Shown: one piece after another, positions 24,017 through 30,547 of the stretch
How the letters are laid out: each line of letters opens with the position of its first letter
Position numbering within the stretch: position 1 is the stretch's first letter
From: Methylomagnum ishizawai
GTDB taxonomy: Bacteria; Pseudomonadota; Gammaproteobacteria; Methylococcales; Methylococcaceae
Reading direction: 5' to 3'
Assembly (NCBI RefSeq): GCF_900155475.1
Contig: NZ_FXAM01000001.1
Location: 1,227,501 to 1,291,500 of the forward strand
Length of the DNA stretch: 64,000 nucleotides
The notes under the pieces: generated by a model
What the model was told of the DNA's origin: nothing
Seen by the model: the letters and a program-made list of their open reading frames with translations, nothing else
Database searches by the model: none
Position numbers and translations under genes: made by a program

Positions 24017-24459
24017 GCGATATCGCGATCCGCCCGGACGGCACCGGATTCGACTTCGGCCTCCTCGAGGGCGACCTGGAGATGGACGCCACCCTGGAGA
24101 CCGCCATCTGGATTTCGCTGTTCACCGACCGCCGCCTGCCGGACGACCAGGCGCTCCCGCCCGGCGTCGACGACCGGCGCGGCTGTTGGATGGACGCCTA
24201 TCCGGAGGTTCCCGGCGATGCGATGGGTTCGCTGCTCTGGTTGCTGGCCTACGAGAAATGGTCCGAACCCGCCCGCCAGAAGGCCGAGGCATGGGCGCGG
24301 GAGGCGCTGCAATGGCTGCTCGACGACGGCGTCGCCGAAGCCGTCGATGTCGTGGCCACGTTGCCGCGCCCGTTGATGCTGGGCCTGGCGGTGGCGATCA
24401 CCGATCCGGCGGGCCGGGTCAGCGCCTGCCAAACCACCGCGCCCTGGCCGGCGGCCTGA
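24013..24459 (+). CDS. baseplate protein, Mu gp46 family
   Basis: 148 residues with the gp46 (GpW/gp25-like) pattern: IRPDGTGFDFGLLEGDLEMDATLETAIWISLFTDRR, CWMDAYPEVPGDAMGSLLWLL, and QALQWLLDDGVAEAV. In Mu the next gene is gp47; here the Calx-beta cassette (24,467-26,658) is inserted before it. Confidence 0.87.
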   Translation: MSDIAIRPDGTGFDFGLLEGDLEMDATLETAIWISLFTDRRLPDDQALPPGVDDRRGCWMDAYPEVPGDAMGSLLWLLAYEKWSEPARQKAEAWAREALQWLLDDGVAEAVDVVATLPRPLMLGLAVAITDPAGRVSACQTTAPWPAA

Positions 24460-24466
24460 CGCCTTC

Positions 24467-24512
24467 CGCTGAAACGGTTCAGCGCGTCATCGCCTCCCGC
24501 CCCGCCTACACT
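24467..24512 (+). promoter_or_regulatory. late promoter of the Calx-beta cassette
   Basis: Palindrome CGCTGAAACGGTTCAGCG at 24,467-24,484, 22 bp, -10 TACACT at 24,507-24,512; start near 24,519, leader 20 nt with CGGAGG before the ATG at 24,539. It gives the inserted cassette its own late promoter inside the baseplate operon. Confidence 0.72.
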
Positions 24513-24538
24513 AGATGCTCCCCACCGGAGGCGTACCA

Positions 24539-24967
24539 ATGGATAGCATCGTATTCCCGGATATTCCCACCAGCATCCGGAGGCCGGGGGCCTATATCGG
24601 CGTCTACGGCCCCTGGACGGGTGCGCCCGCCACCCGCTCGACTTCCGGCGGGGGGTGTTCGCTGTCCATCGCGGCCACGGATGCCGACAAGTTCGAGGGG
24701 GACGACGGCGCGACCGATTTCACCTTCACCGTGACCCGCACCGGCCCCACCACCAGCGATGTGTCGGTGGATTGGGCCGTGTCCGGCTCGGGCGGGAATC
24801 CGGCGACCGGCGCGGACTTCGTCGGCGGCGCGTTCCCGGCCGGCACGTTGACGATCCCCGCCGGACAAACCTCCGGCGTCATCGCGGTGCAGGTCCAGGG
24901 AGACACGGACGTGGAGCCGGACCAGGGATTCACCGTGACGCTCTCCAATCCCACTTATCAACCTTGA
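24539..24967 (+). CDS. Calx-beta protein 1 with sheath-like N-terminal arm
   Basis: 142 residues. Residues 1-23 (MDSIVFPDIPTSIRRPGAYI...) copy the N-terminal arm of the sheath at 16,641 (MDNIIIADVPTNLRLPGAYI...). Residues 40-137 are one Calx-beta domain (DADKFEGDDGATDFTFTVTR, VSVDWAVSGSG, AGQTSGVIAVQVQGDTDVEP) that stops right after the penultimate strand (TLSNP), lacking the closing strand. The in-frame TGA at 24,965 lies in a ribosome site (TGAGGG) for the next ATG in the same frame. Probably a structural or adhesive tail component. Confidence 0.65.
   Translation: MDSIVFPDIPTSIRRPGAYIGVYGPWTGAPATRSTSGGGCSLSIAATDADKFEGDDGATDFTFTVTRTGPTTSDVSVDWAVSGSGGNPATGADFVGGAFPAGTLTIPAGQTSGVIAVQVQGDTDVEPDQGFTVTLSNPTYQP
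24656..24940 (+). repeat. 285-bp tandem repeat, copy 1 (Calx-beta domain)
   Basis: This block is nearly identical to 25,031-25,315 (I count 4 differences in 285 bp), at an offset of exactly 375 bp (125 codons). The linkers around the stop codons have diverged while the domain has not, which suggests recent duplication or gene conversion. Confidence 0.9.
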
Positions 24968-24976
24968 GGGCAAACC

Positions 24977-25339
24977 ATGGGCTGCTCAATCGGCACCGCC
25001 AGCGCCACCGGCACGATCCGCAACGACGACTGCTCGCTCTCCATCGCGGCCACGGATGCCGACAAGTTCGAGGGGGACGACGGCGCGACCGATTTCACCT
25101 TCACCGTGACCCGCACCGGCCCCACCACCAGCGATGTGTCGGTGGATTGGGCCGTGTCCGGCTCGGGCGGGAATCCGGCGACCGGCGCGGACTTCGTCGG
25201 CGGCGCGTTCCCGGCCGGCACGTTGACGATCCCCGCCGGACAAACCTCCGGCGTCATCGCGGTGCAGGTCCAGGGCGACACGGACGTGGAGCCGGATCAG
25301 GGATTCACCGTGACGATTTCCAACCCCGTGCTTGGGTGA
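24977..25339 (+). CDS. Calx-beta protein 2 with donor-like N-terminal strand
   Basis: 120 residues. It begins MGCSIGTASATGTIRNDD, the closing strand that protein 1 lacks, followed by a Calx-beta domain that again stops after ISNPVLG without its own closing strand. It is in the same frame as proteins 1 and 3. GAGGG (24,966-24,970) overlapping the previous TGA would allow re-initiation 6 nt later. It could either complement protein 1 by strand donation or come from stop readthrough as part of one long protein. Confidence 0.62.
   Translation: MGCSIGTASATGTIRNDDCSLSIAATDADKFEGDDGATDFTFTVTRTGPTTSDVSVDWAVSGSGGNPATGADFVGGAFPAGTLTIPAGQTSGVIAVQVQGDTDVEPDQGFTVTISNPVLG
25031..25315 (+). repeat. 285-bp tandem repeat, copy 2 (Calx-beta domain)
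   Basis: Second copy of the 24,656 block, same reading frame. Homologous recombination between the copies would delete or add exactly one 125-codon domain plus one stop/start junction. Confidence 0.9.
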
Positions 25340-25348
25340 GGACATACC

Positions 25349-25813
25349 ATGGCCTGCTCCATAGGCACCGCCAGCGCCATCGGCACCATTCGGAATGACG
25401 ATGTGGGCCTATCGGTTTCCAACCTCGTGGCGGATGGGGACGAAGGGGATAGCGGCACCACCGAACTCTCCTTCACCATCGACAGGGTGGGATATTTGGA
25501 TAGGGACGTATCCGTGGATTGGGCGGTGGTGCCGGCGGATACGGATTCCGCCGACGCGGCGGATTTCGTGGGGGGCGTATTCCCCTCGGGTAGCGTGACG
25601 CTGTCGGCCGGGGAGGCGTCCACGGTGATCGTCGTACCGGTCCAGGGCGATACCGATGTGGAGCCGGACGAGTTTTTCGTTGTCGAGCTATCCAACCCGG
25701 TGGGGTGTACCCTCATGGGAGATGGCGAGGGGGCCATATACAACGACGACACCGGGGGCAATGTATTATCCGGCGAGATACTGCTTTTCAGCATTTATAA
25801 CGGGACGTTCTAG
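25349..25813 (+). CDS. Calx-beta protein 3, complete terminal domain
   Basis: 154 residues. N-terminal closing strand MACSIGTASAIGTIRNDD, then a diverged Calx-beta domain (GDEGDSGTTELSFTIDRVGY, AGEASTVIVVPVQGDTDVEP) that keeps its own last strand (GCTLMGDGEGAIYNDD) and adds a hydrophobic tail (NVLSGEILLFSIYNGTF). Same frame as the two before, after an in-frame TGA (25,337) embedded in TGAGGA. As the only member with a full domain it would cap a chain. Binding role inferred. Confidence 0.62.
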   Translation: MACSIGTASAIGTIRNDDVGLSVSNLVADGDEGDSGTTELSFTIDRVGYLDRDVSVDWAVVPADTDSADAADFVGGVFPSGSVTLSAGEASTVIVVPVQGDTDVEPDEFFVVELSNPVGCTLMGDGEGAIYNDDTGGNVLSGEILLFSIYNGTF

Positions 25814-25815
25814 CC

Positions 25816-26658
25816 ATGCAAATGAACTGGCCCACGGGGCAGCTAACCGCCATCTTGCAGGACTTGATCGATATATTGAGGGACGGCGGGGCACCGCCCC
25901 CCTACGACTATACGATATCATCGTATGTGTTCGGTGCCGCGCCCCCGGCCACGGAAAACATGCTGCTACAGGCGTCCGGGAACCTCGGACATGCGCCTAT
26001 AGGCCCATTTGTGAGCCTGGATGGGACATACGCCAGTGGCAGTTGGGCCATCCGGAACGGCGATAGGGCGACGGCCGGTTTTGGGCGGCAGGTGGGGCTC
26101 CCGGGCGGCGAATTGCTCTATGCGGTATACGGACCCAACCTGGCGGGCTTTACGGAAGAGGAGCCGGAGGAGATACCGGGGGAGCCACCGCCCTATGATG
26201 TCAAGGACGGGTATTTCTATTCCAGCGATATCGGCGCGGGTATCTTTGGCGTCCAGAACGCCTCCAATAGCGTCGAGGACGAGACCGCCTTTATCCCGAA
26301 CAAGCTGACGCCCCTCGCAAGGATGGCCATATTGAACGGCACGGTGGCGAAACTGGGGGTGCGGGCCGATCTCGTGGACGCCTCGGACACCCTATTGGCC
26401 ACATGGACGTGGGCCTCCCGGGTGGCCCCGACAGTCTCCGGGCAGGTTTCCGTCCTGGCGTCGGCACCGATAGCGCCCACGGTCGCCGCGGTGGCTTCCG
26501 GTACCGCCGCGTGGCTGGTGTTCAGGACCGCCCTGGGGGTGGAGACGGCCCGTGCCGACGTGGGCGACAGCTGCTACCTGGGATTGACCAGCATCACCGT
26601 GACCGAGGGCGAACCCATGACGTGGGGCGCGGTGCGCCTGCATTCCGGGGGACCCTAG
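25816..26658 (+). CDS. phage tail-associated protein of unknown function
   Basis: 280 residues, no family recognised. N-terminal helix (LTAILQDLIDILRDGG), a linker with PPPYD that occurs twice (residues about 32 and 120, the second followed by VKDGYFYSSDIGAG), and a beta-rich C-terminal domain (ARMAILNGTVAKLGVRADLVDASDT...SCYLGLTSITV). Tandem PPPYD segments and beta strands fit a receptor-binding or tail-surface protein. It follows the Calx-beta genes in the cassette placed between gp46 and gp47. Confidence 0.55.
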   Translation: MQMNWPTGQLTAILQDLIDILRDGGAPPPYDYTISSYVFGAAPPATENMLLQASGNLGHAPIGPFVSLDGTYASGSWAIRNGDRATAGFGRQVGLPGGELLYAVYGPNLAGFTEEEPEEIPGEPPPYDVKDGYFYSSDIGAGIFGVQNASNSVEDETAFIPNKLTPLARMAILNGTVAKLGVRADLVDASDTLLATWTWASRVAPTVSGQVSVLASAPIAPTVAAVASGTAAWLVFRTALGVETARADVGDSCYLGLTSITVTEGEPMTWGAVRLHSGGP

Positions 26659-26660
26659 CC

Positions 26661-27710
26661 ATGCCGTGGTCCAGACCCTCCCTGCCCGATCTGCTCGCCC
26701 GCTGCCGGGGATTCATGGCCTCACGCCTGCAAGGGGCCGACCCGGCCCTGCGGCGCAGCAGCAACCGCGTCCTGGCCGACCTCAATGCCGGGGCGTCCCA
26801 CGAGATGCACGGCCACCTCGCGTGGGTGGGCCGGCAAATCCTCGCCATCACCGCCGATCCCGACTGGCTCGATTACCATGGCCGCGAATGGATCGGCCCG
26901 CGCACACCGGCCAGCCAAGCCCAAGGGGGCGTCCGGATCACCGGCACCGATGGCGGCGTCGCGCCCGCCGGTACCGTCTGGCGGCGTGCGGACGGGGCCA
27001 CCTATACCCAGGACGCCGACGCCACCATCGCCGGCGGCATCGCGACCGGCGCGTTGACCGCCGTCGATTATGGCGCGTCCACCAACGTCGACGCCGGCGC
27101 GGTCCTCACCATCGCCAATCCCATCCCGGGCATCAATTCCTCCGCCGCCGTTGCCGCCGGTGGCCTCTACGGTGGCTCGGATGCCGAGTCCGACGCCGCC
27201 TACCTGGCCCGCATCCTGGATCGCAAGCAGCGGCCCCCCGAGGGCGGCAGCGCGGCCGATTATGTCCGTTGGGCCAAATTGGTGCCGGGGGTCACGCGGG
27301 TTTGGGTGACGAACGAAATGGGCGCGGGCACCGTGGTGGTGCGCTTCGTGCGCGATGGCGACCCGTCGATTTTCCCCAACGAGGCGTCCCTGGACGATGT
27401 CCGCGCCGCCATCGCGCCCCGCGCCCCGTTCCCCTCGGACTGGTACGTCTACGCGCCCACCCCCCAGGCCATCCCTTTTTCCATTTGGCTCTCGCCCTCG
27501 ACCGCCGCCCTCCGCGCCGCCATCCAGGCCGAACTGGCCGATCTGTTCGTGCGCGAAGGTGTCCCCGCCGGTACGATCCCATGGTCCCATTTGGTGGAAT
27601 CCATCGGTTTCGCCGTGGGATCGGGCGATTTCCGGCTGTTGTCGCCCGTCGACGATATCGTCCTCGCCACCGGCCGGATGCCGGTCCTGGGGGATTTCAC
27701 ATGGACCTGA
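26661..27710 (+). CDS. baseplate wedge protein, Mu gp47 (baseplate J) family
   Basis: 349 residues: LARCRGFMASRLQGADPALRRSS, ADPDWLDYHGREWIGPR, GVRITGTDGGVAPAGTVW, and a C-terminal VPGVTRVWVTNEMGAGTVVV and SHLVESIGFAVGSGDF. gp47/J proteins form wedges around the hub. Start at 26,661; the upstream extension is a shadow. The end overlaps gp48 by 10 bp. Confidence 0.88.
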   Translation: MPWSRPSLPDLLARCRGFMASRLQGADPALRRSSNRVLADLNAGASHEMHGHLAWVGRQILAITADPDWLDYHGREWIGPRTPASQAQGGVRITGTDGGVAPAGTVWRRADGATYTQDADATIAGGIATGALTAVDYGASTNVDAGAVLTIANPIPGINSSAAVAAGGLYGGSDAESDAAYLARILDRKQRPPEGGSAADYVRWAKLVPGVTRVWVTNEMGAGTVVVRFVRDGDPSIFPNEASLDDVRAAIAPRAPFPSDWYVYAPTPQAIPFSIWLSPSTAALRAAIQAELADLFVREGVPAGTIPWSHLVESIGFAVGSGDFRLLSPVDDIVLATGRMPVLGDFTWT

Positions 27711-28297
27711 CCGGCACCGACTATCTGTCGATGCTCCAAGCCCTGTTGCCGCGCGGCCCCGTGTGGGCGGGCGCGGGCCGGATGGGGCAGGTCCTCCAAT
27801 CCTGGGCCGACGAGTTCGCCCTGGTCGACGCCCGCATCCGGCCCTTGCTCCTGGAGTCGGAGCCGGAAACGGTCGACGAGCTATTGCCGGATTGGGAAGC
27901 CGAGTTCGGGTTGCCCGAGCCCTGCGATCCGGAGGCCGAACCCACGGACGGCGAGCGCCGGACCCGGCTGGCCGCGAAGGTGCATTACCTGGCCGACCAC
28001 ACCGAACCCGGTTGGCAGGCGCTGGCGGCACGTTACGGCGCGACCCTCCGGCTGGAATCGTTCCAACCTTCGGAGGCGGGCCTCCTGGTCGCGGGCGGGG
28101 AACTGCTCGGCGACCGGGCGCGGTACTCGTGGCGCGTCGTCGTCCTCACGCCCACGATCACGGTGCGCGAACCCATTTGCGGGGATTTCGTGGCCGGCGA
28201 CCGCCTCGGCGACTGGGACCGGCTCCCCATCGAATGCGCGATCCGGCGACGGAACCACGCCCATTTGATACCCATATTCGGCTATACCGAGGATTAG
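27701..28297 (+). CDS. tail protein, Mu gp48 family (DUF2313)
   Basis: 198 residues: YLSMLQALLPRGPVWAGAG, LQSWADEFALVDARIRPLL, ELLPDWEAEFGLPEPCDPE, ERRTRLAAKVHYLADHTEPGW. It links the baseplate to fibres in Mu. The last 24 codons are duplicated at 29,351-29,422. Confidence 0.87.
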   Translation: MDLTGTDYLSMLQALLPRGPVWAGAGRMGQVLQSWADEFALVDARIRPLLLESEPETVDELLPDWEAEFGLPEPCDPEAEPTDGERRTRLAAKVHYLADHTEPGWQALAARYGATLRLESFQPSEAGLLVAGGELLGDRARYSWRVVVLTPTITVREPICGDFVAGDRLGDWDRLPIECAIRRRNHAHLIPIFGYTED

Positions 28298-28321
28298 GCA
28301 ATGCGGCGGATCACCCACCCC
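28226..28321 (+). repeat. 96-bp direct repeat, copy A (gp48 end + fibre start)
   Basis: Aligns without gaps to 29,351-29,446 at about 80 % identity by eye. It covers the gp48 C-terminus, its stop, and the start codons of a fibre gene: ATG at 28,301 opens MRRITHP and stops after MEM (28,333), a dead remnant of the gene that begins MQRITHP at 29,426. The repeat brackets the 28,338 and 28,982 genes. Confidence 0.85.
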
Positions 28322-28337
28322 ATGGAGATGTAGGGCC

Positions 28338-28976
28338 ATGCTCTTCGCACCCCAAGCGATCCCATCCACCACCATCGCCGCGCTGCTGGCCCTGCCCGCC
28401 GCCGCCTACGCCGGGCGGATGGTCCGCGCCACCGACTACGGCGTGGGCCACGGCTCCCTGTGGTTCTCCGATGGTTCGGCCTGGCGGTTGGCCGGGCCCA
28501 CGGAAATCTACAACACCACCACCGATTTCGTCGGCACCTACGCCGGGGCCACGCTGGTGGCCCAGGTTATGTTCCCCGCCAATTCGCTGCGGGTGGGGGA
28601 TGCCTTGTCGCTGGTCATCCGCACATTGAAATCAGGGTCCGCTGATTCTTTTGCCCGGAACATCCGGTTCGGCGGCACCGGGGATATAGGCATCGATAGC
28701 AGCGTGTTCTCGTTGGGGTATGGGTCCACCAACACCCATACCGCCGAGAATCCACGCCTCAAGATCGTTTCGGCCACGTCGATCCGGGTGACGACCGTCG
28801 GCTCGACGACCTCGTTCAGCGGCGGCACGTCCGCCGTGGGCGCGTCCGACACCACCATCCCGGACATCGCCGCGAACAACAACTATCTCAGCATCACCTT
28901 CAACAAGAACGCCGGGGCGGCGGGGGAAACCCTCACCACCAAGGAATTGACGATCACCCACCATCCCGGGCCCTAG
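28338..28976 (+). CDS. hypothetical tail-fibre-region protein
   Basis: 212 residues. It starts with a hydrophobic alanine-rich segment (IAALLALPAAAYAGRM) that could be mistaken for a signal peptide; a similar phrase (AAY/GxMVxxTDYG) is common at the start of phage fibre tips. The rest is beta-rich with T/S/G/N strands. No enzyme motif. Likely part of a fibre cassette acquired between duplicated gp48/fibre junctions. Confidence 0.55.
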   Translation: MLFAPQAIPSTTIAALLALPAAAYAGRMVRATDYGVGHGSLWFSDGSAWRLAGPTEIYNTTTDFVGTYAGATLVAQVMFPANSLRVGDALSLVIRTLKSGSADSFARNIRFGGTGDIGIDSSVFSLGYGSTNTHTAENPRLKIVSATSIRVTTVGSTTSFSGGTSAVGASDTTIPDIAANNNYLSITFNKNAGAAGETLTTKELTITHHPGP

Positions 28977-28981
28977 CCGCC

Positions 28982-29338
28982 ATGCAGAACGTCAAGACCC
29001 TCCAAGAACGCGACAACCTCAACCCGGTCCTGGCCATCCATGTCGAGGCGGACGGTTCGTGGGACTGCTACCTGCCCGGAGATGAATTGCCGCCGATGCC
29101 GCCGCCGCCCGAGAGCATCGTGGTGTCCCCCAATCAATTCCGGCTCGCCTTGCTGCAAAGCGGCCTGCTCGACGCGGTGGAGGCGTATGTGGCCGCGCAG
29201 CCACGCCCGGTCCAAATCGAATATGGCTTCGCCCCGCGAATCCATTCCCAGAATCCGCTGATCGCCGCCGCCGCCCAGGCGTTGGGGCTGACGGACGGAC
29301 AGCGGTTGGCCTTGTTCCAACTGGCGGAGACGCTGTGA
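28982..29338 (+). CDS. hypothetical tail-fibre-region protein
   Basis: 118 residues: VLAIHVEADGSWDCYLPGDELP, then NQFRLALLQSGLLDAVEAYVAAQ and a helical tail. Short helical proteins at this place often assist fibre assembly. No family recognised. 5 bp after the previous stop. Confidence 0.55.
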   Translation: MQNVKTLQERDNLNPVLAIHVEADGSWDCYLPGDELPPMPPPPESIVVSPNQFRLALLQSGLLDAVEAYVAAQPRPVQIEYGFAPRIHSQNPLIAAAAQALGLTDGQRLALFQLAETL

Positions 29339-29350
29339 GGGTTGCCGACG

Positions 29351-29422
29351 CCCATCGAATGCGCGACCCGGCGATGGGTCCGCGTCCATTCAATACCTAT
29401 ATCCGGTTATGACGAGGTTTAG
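29351..29422 (+). pseudogene. gp48 C-terminal remnant
   Basis: Reads PIECATRRWVRVHSIPISGY-DEV-stop, against PIECAIRRRNHAHLIPIFGYTED-stop at the gp48 end. It is the truncated second copy of gp48, left by duplication of the gp48/fibre junction, and directly precedes the fibre gene. Confidence 0.8.
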
Positions 29423-29425
29423 ATA

Positions 29426-30463
29426 ATGCAGCGAATTACCCACCCCAGTGCCGCCGCCGAATTACCCTCGGCCCGCGATTATGGTTCCGCTCCGGGGTAT
29501 TTCATACAGCGCGACGTGGAAAATGGGATCGCGGGGACTTTGGTCACCAACGATTGGCTGAACGCGGTCCAGGAGGAGTTGATCAATGTCGTCATCGCGG
29601 GGGGAGGCACCCCCAATGCGGCCAACCTGGGGCAAGTGGCGGCGGCGATCTCCGCGTTGATCGCGGCGGCGATGGTGCCCGTCTGGAACCGCATCGGTGG
29701 CGCTAACGGCGATGTCGCCGGATACATCGCCCCGGACATCGACGCGCTATACGTCCCCGGCGAATATTATTACGGCACCTCCACGGGCGGCACGAAGCCG
29801 TCCACCTATGGGCTGGTCAAGGTCTGGCGCGAAACCGACCGCCTCATCTATCAAGTGGCCCAAGCGTCCAGCACCGGCCGTCTCTATAGCCGCTATATCA
29901 ACAGGGACAGTGGGGATGGTTGGTCGGATTGGGAGTGCCCGGCAGCGGCGGCGGATTTGGCCCTATCCCGCCAAGGCGGCGTGGACGGCAACTTGCTGGA
30001 ACATCCCGCCCCGGACATCGACGCGCTATACGTCCCCGGCGAATATTATTACAGTCCTTCTACGGCCGGGACGAAACCGTCCGATTACGGACTCGTCAAG
30101 GTCTGGCGGGAAAGTGCCGGCACCATTTATCAGCATGCGCAGCATTCCGGCGATGGCCGGTTCTCAACCCGTTATTACACGTCGGGCTCATGGACCGAAT
30201 GGCATTTGTTCGCCCCCTACTTGGCCCGCGACGGCAGCATCGTTGGCGGTCCCGGCGAACAAGTGTTCGCGGCGGGTTCGACGGATTTCCAGCGAGGGAC
30301 CAGCTATCAAGGGGATTTGCTGACGGTCAATGGGCCAGGAGTAGGGGCGTCCCATTTCGGGGAAGAGACATGGTGGATGTCGATGGGATCGTGGCCTATC
30401 AGCGGGACCGGCGATCCGGGCGATCCAGTCATATACGCGGGGATGTTCGTGCGGGTGGCTTGA
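29426..30463 (+). CDS. tail fibre protein with two pyocin-knob-type repeats
   Basis: 345 residues. N-terminal attachment part MQRITHPSAAAELPSA, WLNAVQEELINVVIAGG. Two knob-like repeats follow: APDIDALYVPGEYYYGTST and APDIDALYVPGEYYYSPST, each with GLVKVWRE and a Y.R/W end, typical of knob domains in fibres and pyocins. The last about 70 residues (FQRGTSYQGDLLTVNG, EETWWMSMGSWPISG) would be the receptor-binding tip. GAGG ribosome site. Confidence 0.8.
   Translation: MQRITHPSAAAELPSARDYGSAPGYFIQRDVENGIAGTLVTNDWLNAVQEELINVVIAGGGTPNAANLGQVAAAISALIAAAMVPVWNRIGGANGDVAGYIAPDIDALYVPGEYYYGTSTGGTKPSTYGLVKVWRETDRLIYQVAQASSTGRLYSRYINRDSGDGWSDWECPAAAADLALSRQGGVDGNLLEHPAPDIDALYVPGEYYYSPSTAGTKPSDYGLVKVWRESAGTIYQHAQHSGDGRFSTRYYTSGSWTEWHLFAPYLARDGSIVGGPGEQVFAAGSTDFQRGTSYQGDLLTVNGPGVGASHFGEETWWMSMGSWPISGTGDPGDPVIYAGMFVRVA
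29728..29773 (+). repeat. 46-bp perfect repeat inside the fibre gene, copy 1
   Basis: Identical at the DNA level to 30,007-30,052 (279 bp later), starting CGCCCCGGACATCGACG. The two copies encode the same part of the two knob domains; perfect DNA identity implies recent duplication or gene conversion. Confidence 0.85.
30007..30052 (+). repeat. 46-bp perfect repeat inside the fibre gene, copy 2
   Basis: Partner of 29,728-29,773. Recombination between copies would delete 93 codons (one knob) in frame. Confidence 0.85.
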
Positions 30464-30470
30464 TTCCACG

Positions 30471-30500
30471 GTGAAACCGGCAATCCTCTACCGGTTTCAC
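30471..30500 (+). terminator. terminator-like hairpin after the fibre gene
   Basis: Perfect 10-bp stem GTGAAACCGG / CCGGTTTCAC with a 10-nt loop, 7 bp after the fibre stop. No long U tract follows, so it may be a weak or processing terminator. Confidence 0.55.
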
Positions 30501-30547
30501 TTCCATTTATCTCGCGTCTGGGGGTTCATTTATCTCGCGCGGCTTCA
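30501..30547 (+). mobile_element. right end of the Mu-like prophage
   Basis: Two copies of CATTTATCTCGCG at 30,504-30,516 and 30,527-30,539 (period 23 bp), the layout of adjacent transposase-binding sites at a Mu right end. The end is probably the CA at 30,546-30,547, after which the host helicase frame opens at once. If so, the 5 bp from 30,548 (CGGTA) would be the target duplication, to be found beyond the left edge. Confidence 0.6.

Noticed and set aside
24965-25339. TGA codons as selenocysteine sites in the Calx-beta genes
   Set aside because: No SECIS-like hairpin is apparent and the codons sit in ribosome sites followed by ATG; stop/re-initiation is simpler.
29728-30052. CRISPR-like repeats
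   Set aside because: Only two copies, inside a coding gene, 279 bp apart; no array anywhere in the window.
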